A DNA stretch of 64,000 nt from Echria macrotheca (taxonomy: Eukaryota > Ascomycota > Sordariomycetes > Sordariales > Schizotheciaceae), in contig MU839829.1 in the NCBI GenBank assembly GCA_030411725.1, positions 124,001 to 188,000 on the forward strand, given 5' to 3'. Position 1 is the stretch's first letter. Each line of letters begins with the position of its first letter. This document shows positions 19,485 to 32,286 of this stretch, piece after piece. The notes under the pieces are model-generated. The model ran no database searches and was not told where the DNA came from. It saw nothing but the letters and a program-made list of their open reading frames with translations. A program made the translations under genes and the position numbers.

Positions 19485-22400
19485 AATGTAAATTATAAAG
19501 GCTTAAAATAAGTTAATAATTATATTAACGTATTAAATAGTAAGTAAAAAAATATAAACTTATTTATTTAACTATAAAAAGCAAAAAATAAAGTAAAAAG
19601 CGTAAGTTTATTTACTATTTCCTTTTTTATATTCCTTAAAAATTTACGTAATAATTTATATAATAATCTAATAATAAGTTAGGAAAAAAAAATATTATAA
19701 TTAAGTTATTTAATAACTTAATCTTTTACTTATTGTAACGGGTTTAAAAAGTAATAACGACGATAATTTATAAAAAAATATTAAATTTAACGAAATAAAT
19801 TAAGTTAAGTAATAAAATAATGCCCTAAATTTTTTAAAAAGCCCCTAAAATTTAATAATAGAAAAAATTACTAAAAGTATTATAAATATTATCGTAAATA
19901 ACTTATTTCTACTAAATAGCGATAATATTTAATAGTTTTAAATTATAATAATATATAATAATTATATATAATTATATTGCATTTATTAATAATAAATAAA
20001 TTTTAAAAAGTATATTTAACTTTAAATTACCTATTATAAAGATAGAAAAAAGAGCGCGTAATTTAACCATTAAATTTACTTTTAAACTCCAAAAATTTAT
20101 TATTTTTAGCTACTAAAAAAAAACCAATTTTATTACTACTAAAAAGGCAAAGTTACTTAAAGTATAAACTTAAAGGGTTAATAAAAATCTACAAAATAAT
20201 ATAAAAATATTAATACGTATTAATTATTATATAGATTATTACGTATATTAAACTTTATATAAAAATTTATAAATATTTAGTAAATTTAGTAAAGTTACTA
20301 AATAAAAACTATTTATTAATTTGTAATAAAGTTATATTAGTTTTATATAAAACCTTGTTTTTATTGGATTTAATATAAGATTATATTCCAGTATAATTAA
20401 TTATAATACCCGTTTTTAAACCTAATTTTAATAATATATCCCTATATTGCAGATAAAGAAAATAAATATAGTTTTAAGTTATTACTTTTTATAATTACTA
20501 ATATTATAATATAAAAAAAATAATAAATACTTTTTCTTTTAAAAAATATTATAATTTAGGCAATTATATAATTAAACTTTGTAGTATTTAGAAACGTATC
20601 TTCTAAGTATTATAAAAAAAAAGGTAAATCTTTATATTTTTATAATACCTTAGTTTTAACTGCTATATTATAACCCTAATTAAATTTACAATCTTTTCTT
20701 AGTTAAAAAATTCGTAATATATCGTTACTTTAGTAATATAAGCCCGGCTTTATTTAAGCTAAGGATTAGATTTTAATATATTTTTTATATATAATAATCT
20801 ATATAATAATCTAATAATAATTAGCATAAATATATTTAAATAATAATAATTCCAATATTATTATAACTAAATATATTAGTATAATTACCTTTATATTATT
20901 ATAGTACTAAAAAAACGTATATACTTATATACTAATTAGCGTATTATTAAACAATTTCTAAAAATTATACTATTACTTATAATATTTAGTATTAAAAAGG
21001 CTATTTGGAAAATTATTAGCTTTATAACGTTATTTACGAAAAGAGATTTTGCTTAGGTAAATTTATTTAGCCTTATAAGTTAATAAGTCAATTTTAATAA
21101 ATTTACCTTTAATATTAATAATAAATTATTTCGTATAAATTAAAAAAATTCTTTAGCTTTAATATTATAAAAAAACTATTAAGCTTTTATTAAAGTGGTT
21201 TTTAAAAAGCATAATCCCCTTAGGTTTTAATAAATTATATTTACTAAGCTAATTATAAAAAGCTAATTATAATACGCTTAAAGTTAAAAAGGCGCTTTAG
21301 TTATTATATTTAAAATTTACTATTAATTATCCATTTAAGATCTTAAAGGCCATATATAATAAACTCAAAACGAACTTTATAAACCTTAACTTTATCGAAA
21401 ATATAATAAATATAAATTAAATTAATAGTTATTAAGCTTTTATAACCTTTTTAAAATATATTTATTTTAAAGTTTAATTTCAAATTTATAATATAATATT
21501 TATATTAAATTAATATCTTTTTATATAATTATAACCCTTTTTACGTAAATTATATATATATTTACCGCTAAATATTATTAAAACGTAATTTATATTTTAA
21601 TAAGATAAATAATTAATATATTATTAAAAATAATTACTATATAAGCCTTAATAACCTTTTAAAAAATAATTATAGTATTCTTTTAAAAACGTATTAACCC
21701 TTTCGCAATACTTTTAATAATTTTTTAAATGAAATAGTTAAAAGAAAGGAAGGTAATAATAAAATCGGTATTTTTTTATTCTCGTTAAATTTTAACTAAA
21801 AGTTTTAAAAATTATTAGTCTTAAATATATATAATAATTATTATAATAATCCTATATTTTTAGGCTTTTATCTTAATTCATAAGGAGTTTAACCTTATTT
21901 AACTTATTTACAAGTTTTTTTTACTTTTTCTTAAACGCTTACTAACCCTTTAAATATAAAAGGAAGTTCGTAATTTTTTTTTATAATTAACTTTTTTCTA
22001 GTAATGGGAAAAAATTATAAAATTAGAAAATATTAATCCTTTATTTTATATATTGTAAATTAATTTAAACTTAAAATAATTATCTCCCTTAAGCCCTGTT
22101 TTATTAACCTAATTATTACCCCCCTTTTTGTTATTATTCTCCCCCTTATTATCATTTTTACCCTTAATATTCTTTTTAAATCTATTAGATTTTTATTTAA
22201 ATAATTAATTCTTTTTAATATAACGATTAACTATAAAATTATTATTAGCTTTATCCCTAATAAAGGTATTTAAAATAATTCCTAGCTTATTAGCTTTTAA
22301 TCGTAATTATTAGCTACCTAATAACTAAATTCATAGTTGAATTGCTAATAGCAAGTTAAAATTATAAGTAAATAACTAAATAAACTTTTAACTATTAAAA

Positions 22401-25400
22401 ATACCAATTCTTCTACTATTTATTAATATTAAAGGTGATAATTTAAGTAACTTATAATTTCTATTATATTTTTTTATTTTATATAATATAGTTAAAGTAA
22501 TTACGTATATTATAAAAAGAATAAAAAACGAAAAGTAAAAGAAAAAAAACATTAAGTAGCTAATAAAGATTAAAAGATAATTAAATTTATTAGTATTTTT
22601 AGTAATTATTTAATTAATTAGTTTTAAACTTAATCTATTAATAAGTTTAATTTCCCAAATAATATAATAATCTTTATAATAACCCTTAAAAAAATATAAA
22701 TAACTTTTAAAAGTTATTAAATTTTTATAAACTTACCTTATTATTATTTTATTATAACCTAAGATAATTCTTAACTTATTTTAAGTAGTAATACTATAAT
22801 AAAAAATTCTTAAATTACTAATAATAATATACTATAAAATTCCAATATATTAAATAAAATATTTTAATATTAATATATTAAAAATATTAATATATTAAAT
22901 ATTATAAATATCAAAATTAATAAGATATAAAACGATTAATAACAATTACCCTTTTAGCCACTTAATTTATTATTTAATAATTTAAATTAAATGAATCCTT
23001 TATAAATATTAAGAGATAATCCCTATTAATTTAATAAATTAGAACTTGAAGGCTTTAATAATAAAAATACCCTATTCTAAATTAGTAATATTAAAAATAA
23101 CCTTTATTTTTACGAAAATAAGTAAATAAATAACTTTATTATATAATTTAAAAATTAACGCTAATATTTATTACCCTTAGGAATAAAATTACTAATAAAA
23201 AAGATTACAAATACCAGGTTTTTAAAGTATTTAATACTAAATATTAAAAATTTAAAACTTAAAATTCTTTTAAGGTTAATATTATTTACTAAATTAGTTA
23301 ACTAAAGGTTTTTTACAAATATTATAAAATATAATTATCGTATTTAATAATTTTAAAAGAAATTAAAACTTTTATAATATTAAAGTATTTAAAATCGAAA
23401 GGATATAGTAGAAAACGCAGTTATTAAGAAAAATAAAGCATTAACTATAGCTTTTAAAAACTAAAAACTAAAAAGTACCTAAAAAAGATAAATATACGTA
23501 ATAATTAACGTAATAATTACTAAAAGTTCTAACATATATATTTTTAAAAAGGTTTATTTTATATATAAAACGATAACTAATAAGCTAAGTTTTTAATTAA
23601 GCTCCTTATTATATAACGCCTTTTTTTTAGCCGTATTTATAATAAAAATTTAATTTCGTTTATTAAAACTTTAAATCTTATATTTTATAAGCTTTTTAAT
23701 CTAAAAATACTTTATAATATAGTAATTAAAATAGCAAATAAATCCGTTAACGATATTTTCTTATAATAAGGTCCGGAAATAAAAATAATAATTACCTATA
23801 ATAAATAATTATTACAATAAAAGATATATTTTTTCTATAAAATTATCGTATATTTTATTAATAAAAAATAAACCTTACAAAAATACCTAATTAATTTTAA
23901 AAACTATAATAAAAGTTTAAATTTAAATAAACTCATTATAATTATAGTACAAATTATTTAATAACATTAACTATAACGCTATATAATTATATATATAGTA
24001 AATAACACCTTTAACTTTTAAACTAAAAAGGTTATAATTAAGCTTTAATATTATACGGAAAAAAGAAAGGTAAAGTAAATTTTAAATATAAATTAATTAT
24101 TATACTTTATATATATATTATAATTCAGAAAAACTTTTATAAAACTTTTACCATTTCCCTATTAAATCTATAAATAACGTAAATAATAGTTTTAAGTAAT
24201 ATTAGTAATATTATTACAAAAATACAACTCTTATTATTAAGCTTTTTATATTATATAATAATTATTTTATTATAATTATAAAACTTTATTTACTTTATTT
24301 ATAACTTTATATAATAATAAATTTTTTTTAAATAATATTAAATTACCTTTAACGATACTATATAATACTTATTATTTTATTGGAATATAAAAACTTATTA
24401 AAATTTAACTACTATTATAATAATCTAAGTAATTAAACTTAAAAAGTATATTTATAAGTTTATTTACAATTATACCTTAATAAAAAAGAATAAAAATATA
24501 AAAACTTTACTCCTTTAGCTTATTATCTCCAATAAAATATAAAATTAATTTAATTAAGTTATTATATACTTATATTTACTTAATATTATTATTAATTTAT
24601 TTAATTCTATAATTGTAAATCCTATTAATTACGTATATTTTAATTTCGTTTTTATTAAATAATATCTTTAAAAAATATAATAAATATTTAAAAAGTATTA
24701 AAATAAAACCGTTTATAATTTAAATAAACGCTTTTTTATAATAATAATTTTTATTATTAATAAAGTTTTAATAAAGCTTAATAAATATAATAATAAAGTT
24801 TAAGATTTAATATATATTTATAACGTTATAGTACTTTTTTATTTACTAATAAACGGTATTATTAATAAATAATTTAAATATTAAGCTACTTTTATAGTAA
24901 ATAGTAACCCTAAAAAGTTCATTAAGTATAAATTATAATATATTTACGTATAATATTAAAATAAAAACGTTTTAAAAAATTATAAAAAATTTATATAAAA
25001 GTTTATTTCTACTAATAATCTTACTAAAAACTTGCTTTTAAATTCTACTAAATTTAATAATATATAACTAAATAATAACCTAAATTAAATAATTAATATT
25101 TAAATTAATAAAAAGTTAAAATACTTTTATAATTAAAGTAAATTACTTTTTTACGTTACTATAATTTATTATATATACTAATTATTACAATAATTATTAT
25201 AACCTTACTATCTAATAATAATAAAGTATTTTGGTTTTAAAAGTAATATAAATATAAAAATTTATATTTAGCTATAATTGCTAAAAATGTCCTTATTATT
25301 TAAGTTACTATAATTAATATTAAATATATATAAAGTTTTACTAATATACTTTTCGGTAAATTTTAATTTACCCTAAAAAATAATTATATAGTAAATATTA

Positions 25401-26116
25401 TTATTATTTACGTTAATAATAAATTTTTTAAAGTAAAAAAGAATATAGTAAATAATAAGTAATTTTTTACTTTTAAAAAAAAACTTAAAATTTTATAGAA
25501 ATAATGATAAAATCTATAATATTAAATTATTAATAAATATTTATCTAAAAATTATAATGCGCCTAGCGAAATAATTATTTATAAGTTAATTCCAATCTTT
25601 ATAATACTTTAATAATAATTATTAACGGCTAAGCTATTACGTTTTAATTAAAATAATTATTAAATAAAATAAATAATAAAATCTTAGTTATTTAACTTAA
25701 CTAAATAAGTAAAAATCTCTACTATATAAAATTAATAAATTATACTAATTAAAAGTCATAATAAGAAAAGAAAAAATTAACGTAATTTTAATATAAAGGA
25801 TGATTTTTATAAAAAGGATAAAAACGGTAATAATAAAAGTAGTAAAAATAGTAATTATAATAGTAATTAATAGGTGGATACTTAGTGGTAAATTCGTAAT
25901 CTTAAAAGTAAAACCCCCCCTAATTATAAAGATTTAGCTTACGAAAATTAATAATTATTACGTAAATTATTATATATATTTATTTTATAATTAGTTAAGG
26001 CAAATATACCAATTAATATATTTCCTACTTATATTATATAATATATATTATAGGTTTTTTAGTAATAGTTATTTGAAAATTTGAGTTTTTAGTTATTTAC
26101 TTATAGGTATCTATAA

Positions 26117-26713
26117 GAGATCCTCTCGGAGGACCACCCTTTCTCTTGCGTATACCACCCCCCCACTTTTTCCAGCTGTCATCCAAAAACCCACTTTTCC
26201 CATACAAAAAACTACCATTCCAATGCCCCGCGCCAACGCCAACACCACAGCTAAAATATCTGTACGGGGCAGCTGCAAGAAGCACTGGTAACAGAAAACC
26301 TATGATAGTTATCGTAGTATGGAAGGTAGCAATCGTTGAAGCTTTTGCACTTGGCCTACCTACTTACCTACCTACCTACCTACCTACCTAGGTAGTAGGT
26401 AGGTAGGGAGCTAGTTGCCAGGACTAACGCCAACTCCAGACTTATAGTTTGTTGTAAAAGGCAAGGGCAGGGGCAAGGTACCTAGGTTGGTAAGTAAGTA
26501 CAAGGTAAGCGGTAGTTGTAAAAACGTAATTGAACGAGTGCCCATGTGGTTGTGATGAAGCCCTCGTCCTGTTCCCCCCGTGTAAGTTGGCTGCATTGCA
26601 AAGGCGGTCTTTTGTATGGGAAAAGTGGGTATTTGGATGACAGCTGGATGACAGCTGGAAAAAGTGGGGGGGTGGTATACGCAAGAGAAAGGGTGGTCCC
26701 CCGAGAGGATCTC
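26117..26713. mobile_element. Foldback/MITE-like element nested in the large element
   Basis: 597 bp bounded by GAGATCCTCTCGG and its reverse complement, with an inverted repeat extending about 115 bp inwards. It is flanked by a perfect 8-bp duplication, atctataa (26109-26116 and 26714-26721). The centre contains a palindromic (TACC)n/(GGTA)n microsatellite. It has normal base composition and no coding capacity, so it is younger than the surrounding RIP damage. Confidence 0.85.
26355..26407. repeat. (TACC)n / (GGTA)n palindromic microsatellite
   Basis: A run of CCTA/TACC units meets its own reverse complement at CCTAGG. It forms the centre of the foldback element and can form a hairpin. Confidence 0.85.
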
Positions 26714-26721
26714 ATCTATAA

Positions 26722-26870
26722 GTACTTATGGGTAACTTATTTTTTTTTCGGGTTACCTATAAGTAACCCATTTTTTTTTTGGGTTACTTATAGGTAACCC
26801 ATTTTTTTTTCGGGTTACCTATGGGTCACCCATATACGTGGGTTACCTATGGGTAACCCGGACCCATGGG
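26722..26870. repeat. Right subterminal gggtaacc-type tandem repeats
   Basis: Units of a GGGTTACCTATAAGTAACCC-like palindrome separated by runs of T. They are the inverted counterpart of the left array and are followed directly by the right terminal repeat. Confidence 0.75.
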
Positions 26871-26885
26871 TAATTCCTAGGCCTA

Positions 26886-27829
26886 CACCGAAGCCTACCG
26901 CTGGGTTTTCTCTTTCTTTTTGAGACCATCACAGCCAAACCGCAAAAACCCCTGCGTAGATATTATTACCACATGTAACGGAACCCGAATCTGCTGCAGT
27001 TTCAAGGTAACTGATCGTCCAACGAACGTCGCTGGAGCCAAGATGCTTGCCAATTCCTTGTGTATGTTCCCCGGCTGATGACATTACCTGTCACCCATCT
27101 GGGATTTTCTGCCCAGGGGACCGTCTCTGCGTGACATTCATGAAGGGCACTGGAGCTGCCAGGGATTGTGAACAGTTGCAACTTAGGGCAGGAGCAATGC
27201 GTTGAAGCAGGGTCCACGCAAACAAGTGCCAGGTGGCACGGCGGCGTTCGTCGCATCCAGCTGTCGATCATCCGTCATCATCCACACCACTACTGCCGCT
27301 GGCCTGGCGCGCTCAACCCCGACATTCTTCAGCAATTATGTGCGCGAAGAGGGGCCGCGCGAGCGAGTAGCGGCGAGTGGGAGCGAATGGGAGCAATGCG
27401 TGCGGTCGACCCGACGAGGGCTCCATCGACAAAGGCTCGGTTGGGGTTGGAGGATCGGGGTGCCCCGCTCGAGGCTACCATCATGGTTACAATAAACATT
27501 CCGGGCCACAGGAATTGAGATAGGCACATCAGGGGCCGAGTATATGGGCATATAGAGTGGGCATATAGAACACGTAGCAAATGGAAACACCGCTCCTGCA
27601 ACCCACTAAAAGCTAGGCCCCCTTGTCCGCGATTTTGTCACCATCTACCGCTACCTTGACCTTGTGCCCCAGGTCGCGCGACTGACTGCTGTATCGAGAA
27701 CCTCGGCAACCGTGTGCCGGTCATGATCAGCCTCCCTCCGACCTTGCGCTTTGTCGATGGAGCCTTCGTCAACCGCACTCATTGCTCCCTGTCGCTTCCT
27801 TCGACATTGTCGAGGGCTGCCCAAACGAC
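26886..27829. other. GC-normal spacer with an inverted duplication
   Basis: No gene is supported. About 45 bp at 27389-27435 recurs inverted at 27749-27789 (gggagcaatg..gtgcggt and ggctccatcgacaaa are shared). Both copies can be read as a short similar peptide, so this may be a decayed duplicated gene or transposon relic. Confidence 0.45.
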
Positions 27830-28331
27830 CAGCGCGTCCACCAAACCAAACCAGGCAAACAACGGCTTCTATTTGCGTAGATTTAAAGCGAGAAGAGGCC
27901 GCGTAGTTTAAGCAAACCAGGATCAAAAAAAACGTTTGTTTACTAATTTGCGCCAAATTTTCACTCAAACGGCTGACTAACACACTAACAATTATTAAGT
28001 GGTAAGGGAGCCTCCCGGGGGGCTTAAGGGGCTATTATTTTCTCACCAGCCTTCGTACCGACCACGTGGGGTAGCACGTGATAGGTCACGTAATCGGAAC
28101 CAAGGAACAAAAAGGGGCTTGAGGAGGGGCTAGAGGAGGGGATATCAGAGGGGTCACCCACCCTAAAAAGCTAACTATATAAGGCAAACGTAACCAAATC
28201 CACGCAAATAAAGCCAAATAAACGAAGGCTTAGATTTGCCTGGTATTTGACTCTTTTTTCTTCCGTTTGCCTGACGTTTGCCTGGTTTGCCTGGTTTGTC
28301 GTGGCCTTCGTTTGGTTTGGTGGACGCGCTG
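27830..28331 (+). mobile_element. MITE family 2, copy 2
   Basis: 502 bp. The left end CAGCGCGTCCACCAAACC is inverted at the right end, with a perfect 8-bp duplication, caaacgac (27822-27829 and 28332-28339). The internal sequence is clearly related to copy 1 at 14643, including the Tyr-poor gtttgcctgg repeats near the right end. It has no coding capacity. Confidence 0.9.
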
Positions 28332-28814
28332 CAAACGACGGATGGCGCACCTTCCTCCCCTTCCTCTGGGAGCCTGGATGCCTTGGCGCCCCACAAGTTT
28401 TCCAGCCCCCCAGAAACAGGCCGTCGTGCCTGTTGACAGTTCAGCTTGCTTTCCCCAAGCAAGGAACACGACATTCACGTCTGTTGGGCCAGGCAGGAGC
28501 ACCCAGTCGATGGAAGGCACGCAAGAATCCACAGGCACTGTATTTAACCAGCCCTCAGGGCCCATCCTCCTCTTCCACAATCAAGCATCTTGACCTCAGT
28601 CTTTCACATCCCAACCACACCAGAACCCCCTCAACGATCACACTCACAGATATAACAACAACTGCGACAACATGCCCGTCCATGGGCGGCGCGCCCGGCA
28701 CCATCGCCTGGCTGCCTCCGAAATGCGGACTGCGTCCACGACATCCAGTCGCCCCGGACTCGTCCCTACAATCCCCCCTCTCGACCTTGTCCCCGCGCGC
28801 CCGCCAACTTCACA

Positions 28815-29090
28815 ATGCAGCAGCTGCACGACTTCTTCTACACCAGGTCCGACACGTACGGCGCCATGATGATCCGTGGTAAGGGCGGCTTCAACAACAA
28901 GAAGCTGACCGAGCGGCTGGGGCTGGCGGCCGAGAATAAGGACTACCGCTTCACCGTGCCTGGCATCATCACCATCCAGGCCAAGCTCGAGGTCGAGGCC
29001 CAGGTTAGCGGCCAGGGGTCACGATCTCTTCCTCTCCTTTTCTTCTTTGGCGAACGATATCGACCCGAAGCTCCCGATTTTTGTTTTTAA
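28815..29090 (+). CDS. Possible small gene or gene fragment, unknown function
   Basis: A 91-residue open frame starts in a good context (cttcacaATG). Its first 60 residues have coding character (RGKGGFNNKKLTERLGLAAE, then YRFTVPGIITIQAKLEVEAQ). The tail after about residue 62 looks non-coding, so an unseen splice or truncation is likely. A promoter-like stretch lies upstream (gtatttaacc near 28540, then an A/C-rich leader to 28670), and another ATG at 28672 is in a different frame. No family is recognised. It may be a truncated relic beside transposons. Confidence 0.3.
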   Translation: MQQLHDFFYTRSDTYGAMMIRGKGGFNNKKLTERLGLAAENKDYRFTVPGIITIQAKLEVEAQVSGQGSRSLPLLFFFGERYRPEAPDFCF

Positions 29091-29586
29091 GAAAGATATT
29101 CCAAAAGCCTCATCTTGAATCAGCCTCGGCCTCCCGTCAAATTTTTTTTTGACGAAGACAAAATTCGCCACTTTTTCCTCCTCCTACTCCTCCTTTTCCG
29201 CGTCCTCTGTGTCCTCTTCGCAGCCGTCACCACCCCTCCGCCTTCTTTTTTATCGGTGGTAACGACAGTCACCACCACAGTCCCCCGCAACGTGGCTACG
29301 GCCACATTTGTCTTCGGCCGTTGGTTTTTGGGGTGGTGGTTGCCGTTCTGGGGGTTGTGTGTGGGAGCTGTGTGGTTGCTCCGGTGGTGTTGGTTGGGGG
29401 TGTTGGGGTTGTTAGGTGATTGGTGTTGGGGGTGCGTAGGGGGGTGAGGCGCTGGTGTGCGTGGCTGTGTGTCGCTGGGGAGGAGGAGCCGTCGGTGGAA
29501 ATGAGGCCGATGGGGATAGGGCCGGTGGGTAATGTTCGTGGGACCGGTGGTGAGGTGTAGGTGGAGGAGTTTTTGGTGTTTTTTAG
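29091..29586. other. Strand-skewed low-complexity stretch
   Basis: Pyrimidine-rich to about 29300, then strongly G/T-rich on the plus strand (29320-29580). No gene is supported. Confidence 0.4.
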
Positions 29587-30008
29587 AGGATCTGATAGGG
29601 GTGAACCCCCTTTTGCTATGGGTGCATCCCCTTAAAGATAAACCTTTACGAGTAAATCCTCAGATACAAGCGTTTCGGCGTATTAGCAATGGCAAAAGAG
29701 CCATTAATAAGGGCGTTACGATCGATCAACTACGTCCTCAAATCTCCATTTACCGGGGGAAAAAAATATACAAGGTCTCAACCTAACATATATCTGGGGA
29801 TTTAACGAGTAACCTAACGACCTTATACTTTTACTTCTATCAGCTTTTACATGTTTAATACCCCTTACATATAGTAAATAGGCCTTTGAGATATATATAT
29901 ATAGCTTTCAGGAAAAACATCAACAGGAAATTAGATGGCATATGCGTAAAACGCTATGGCCGGGGGATGTATCCGTAGCAAAAGGGGGGTGCACCCCTAT
30001 CAGATGCC
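29587..30008 (+). mobile_element. MITE family 1, copy B
   Basis: 422 bp in the same orientation as copies A and E, flanked by a perfect 8-bp duplication, ttttttag (29579-29586 and 30009-30016). The first three bases differ from the consensus end (AGG instead of GGC). The right end keeps the full inverted repeat ending CAGATGCC. Confidence 0.88.
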
Positions 30009-32286
30009 TTTTTTAGGGGGTGTTGGTTTGGGGGGGGGCCTTTGGTTTTTGGTTTTTGATTTTGCTGGTCTTGTTCATGCTTTGTTTTTTGTTTGGTTAG
30101 ATAGGTGCCTTTTTTTAATTAGTCAGCTCCTCGCCTTCTATATGGCAGTGTGTTGTGATGTTGTTAAGTAACGTGGTTGTGCAGGTCGAAATCGAGAATC
30201 CCTAGGCAGGAGATAAGTCATTCAAACTGGGAAAGAGCGTGGTTCTGGTTAGGTTTTGCTGGAGGTTGGATATGGTTCAGATCGGGGAGACCGAAACGGC
30301 CGAGAAATTTGGTGTGTTAGCTCCTGGTGGTGGCGGGGGAAGGGTAGGACGAAGGGAGATGGGTTGCGAGAGAGTGCCGGGATGTTGAAGGAAATACTCA
30401 AGCTTGCAGTGCTAGTAAATGTTAGTCTTTGATTTGTTGGAGTAAGTTCTTAGGGTTGGAATATCATAGCCTTACCGCTGTGACCCCTAGGAGCCCTCAG
30501 CGCAGGCCCACGACTTGTTGACTGAGATATGGCGTGTAGCGTTATGGCACATCAGTCGAGTCTCAGGTATTTTTCCTTGTTGATCCTAGTCTGCGTCCTT
30601 CCCACAGGTAAACCCTTTCTCCAAGGCATGCCTTCTCCAAAGAGATCAAGTGCCAAGCAATCCGATAGCCGGTGGACGTCTGCGGCAGAACCAAGCGGAT
30701 GTTGCCCCAGTTCACTACGTACCTACTCATCCATATTCCATCCCGGATTGATAACGACTTCGCAATACATGTACTATTTTCCACCGCTGGAGCTCGAGAT
30801 CGATGCAGTATATTCGGCCGCCCGGGAACGAAATGTGGGCATTCATGCCAGAGGCATTCGTCTTGGTCGCCGTGGTACCCGGTCAGCTCGTTGTTAGTGC
30901 GAGTGATGGAGTAGTTGGATCTATGGGGACGAGAGCGAAGCCAAACCTGGTCTATACCTAGGTAGGCAGGTGTCAGCTGTGCTCTCTGTTTCCATGGTTA
31001 CATCTAAAAGCACCAACAGAACGGCTTAGAGGCTTCAGGTTATGAAGAAGTAATCAACAGATATCGATCAGGGTAAATCGTTGGACAGCTTCTTCGGTCC
31101 TGGCCGATAGTGCAACCAATACTGCCTCGAGTTGAACAGACGGGACGGGTAGCTCTTTTGGAGCGTATCTTGTTATTGAATCTCGTGATATAGATCGGGC
31201 TACAACCTACGACACCATAGAGCAGTCACTTTCACCGGCTAGGTCCTTGCAGATTTTACTGATACAGAATGCGGCGGGGATAATCATGGACGACATCTGT
31301 GTCACTGGCTGAAAATACTGCCGGATGTCGAATGTGTGATTAGGTACCGCCAACTACGTAAGTGACAGCTGAAGGAGAGAGAGAGAGAGACAAAACCAGG
31401 ACATTCGTACGTATCAGCTCATACTAGTGTCCCCCGCGTCTTGCCGCGTTACACTTTCAATACATCATACAGACACAGGAGCACGCTAGATCCTTTTGAA
31501 ACTGGTCTTATAAACACACCAATATTATTCTGGGTGTAAATGTAGGCATACGACATGCCTATCCGTATCCCTCCACCAACGCAATCTTCCACTTCCCTCC
31601 CAACCATCCCCTCCGGGACGGGTTGATCGACTGTGTCACTCGCTAGATCGACGGACCGTGGGGCCTTTTGGATGAGGCTTAACTGATCAAATGCTTACCA
31701 AAGTGTTTCCAAGACTATTATCACACCTCCCCAAGTAATCTTTTGGGCTTGATTTTTTCCAAACCGCCCTTGAGGATTCGTATTAGGCGTACTAAGCGAC
31801 ACCTGTCCCCTCGTTGCATTTTCCACAAGGCTGTGATCAGGGGCTTTTACCCGCAAAATCTCGGTGGCAGAACCCCAAGTAGGTGCTATTTGGTGACGCC
31901 AAAGAGACAAACTGTCTCCTCTGTCTCGGTGCCTCAACACAAATTCATTCCCCACCTACTCGCACAATCTGCAGTCAATGCAGATGTCAAACGACACAAG
32001 CAATGGTGGCTGGTGACATCTTGGTTGCTCGTAAAAGGAAAGCAGCACGAGCCAATCACGACTCAGCTACACCCCTGAAGGAGGATGCCGGCCGCCGTTG
32101 TAGTGATTTCGCTTCCTTGACGCCACCATCTCAGCCTCTTCAACCGCTTGTGTACTTAAGGGGTACCTAACGCCAAGCAGTTTTCTCTCTTCCTTTCTTT
32201 CCACCAACAGACTCAGACTCATCCCGACTTTTCTCGTCGGTGCCGCTCTTTTTTCATCATCGCTCTCTTTCGGGTCTCTGTTCACG
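30009..32286. other. Gene-poor 2.3-kb intergenic region
   Basis: No open frame here has domain or coding character. A (GA)n microsatellite lies near 31375-31392. The last 100 bp is pyrimidine-rich and serves as leader for the next gene. Confidence 0.4.

Larger units (their letters stand above)
17513..26885. mobile_element. 9.4-kb AT-rich TIR element with 8-bp target duplication
   Basis: The left end TAGGCCTAGGAATTACCCA (17513-17531) is the exact reverse complement of the right end (26867-26885). The flanks are caccgaaa (17505-17512) and caccgaag (26886-26893), 7 of 8 identical. Inside both ends are inverted arrays of gggtaacc-type repeats. The interior is extremely AT-rich with no intact reading frame, as expected after RIP. 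Minus-strand fragments around 22.0-22.3 kb have a Lys/Asn/Gly-rich, gag- or linker-like character, but no transposase was recognised. A solo LTR (19258-19484) and a foldback element (26117-26713) are nested in it. The superfamily is open: the 8-bp duplication suits hAT or a KDZ-type giant transposon. Confidence 0.75.

Noticed and set aside
22080..22330. Possible gag-like or nucleic-acid-binding tail on the minus strand of the large element
   Set aside because: The Lys/Asn/Gly-rich reading is suggestive, but base composition bias alone can produce it; no motif is certain.
28175..28580. Minus-strand frames overlapping MITE family 2 copy 2
   Set aside because: They run across the terminal repeat and target duplication of the MITE and into flanking DNA.
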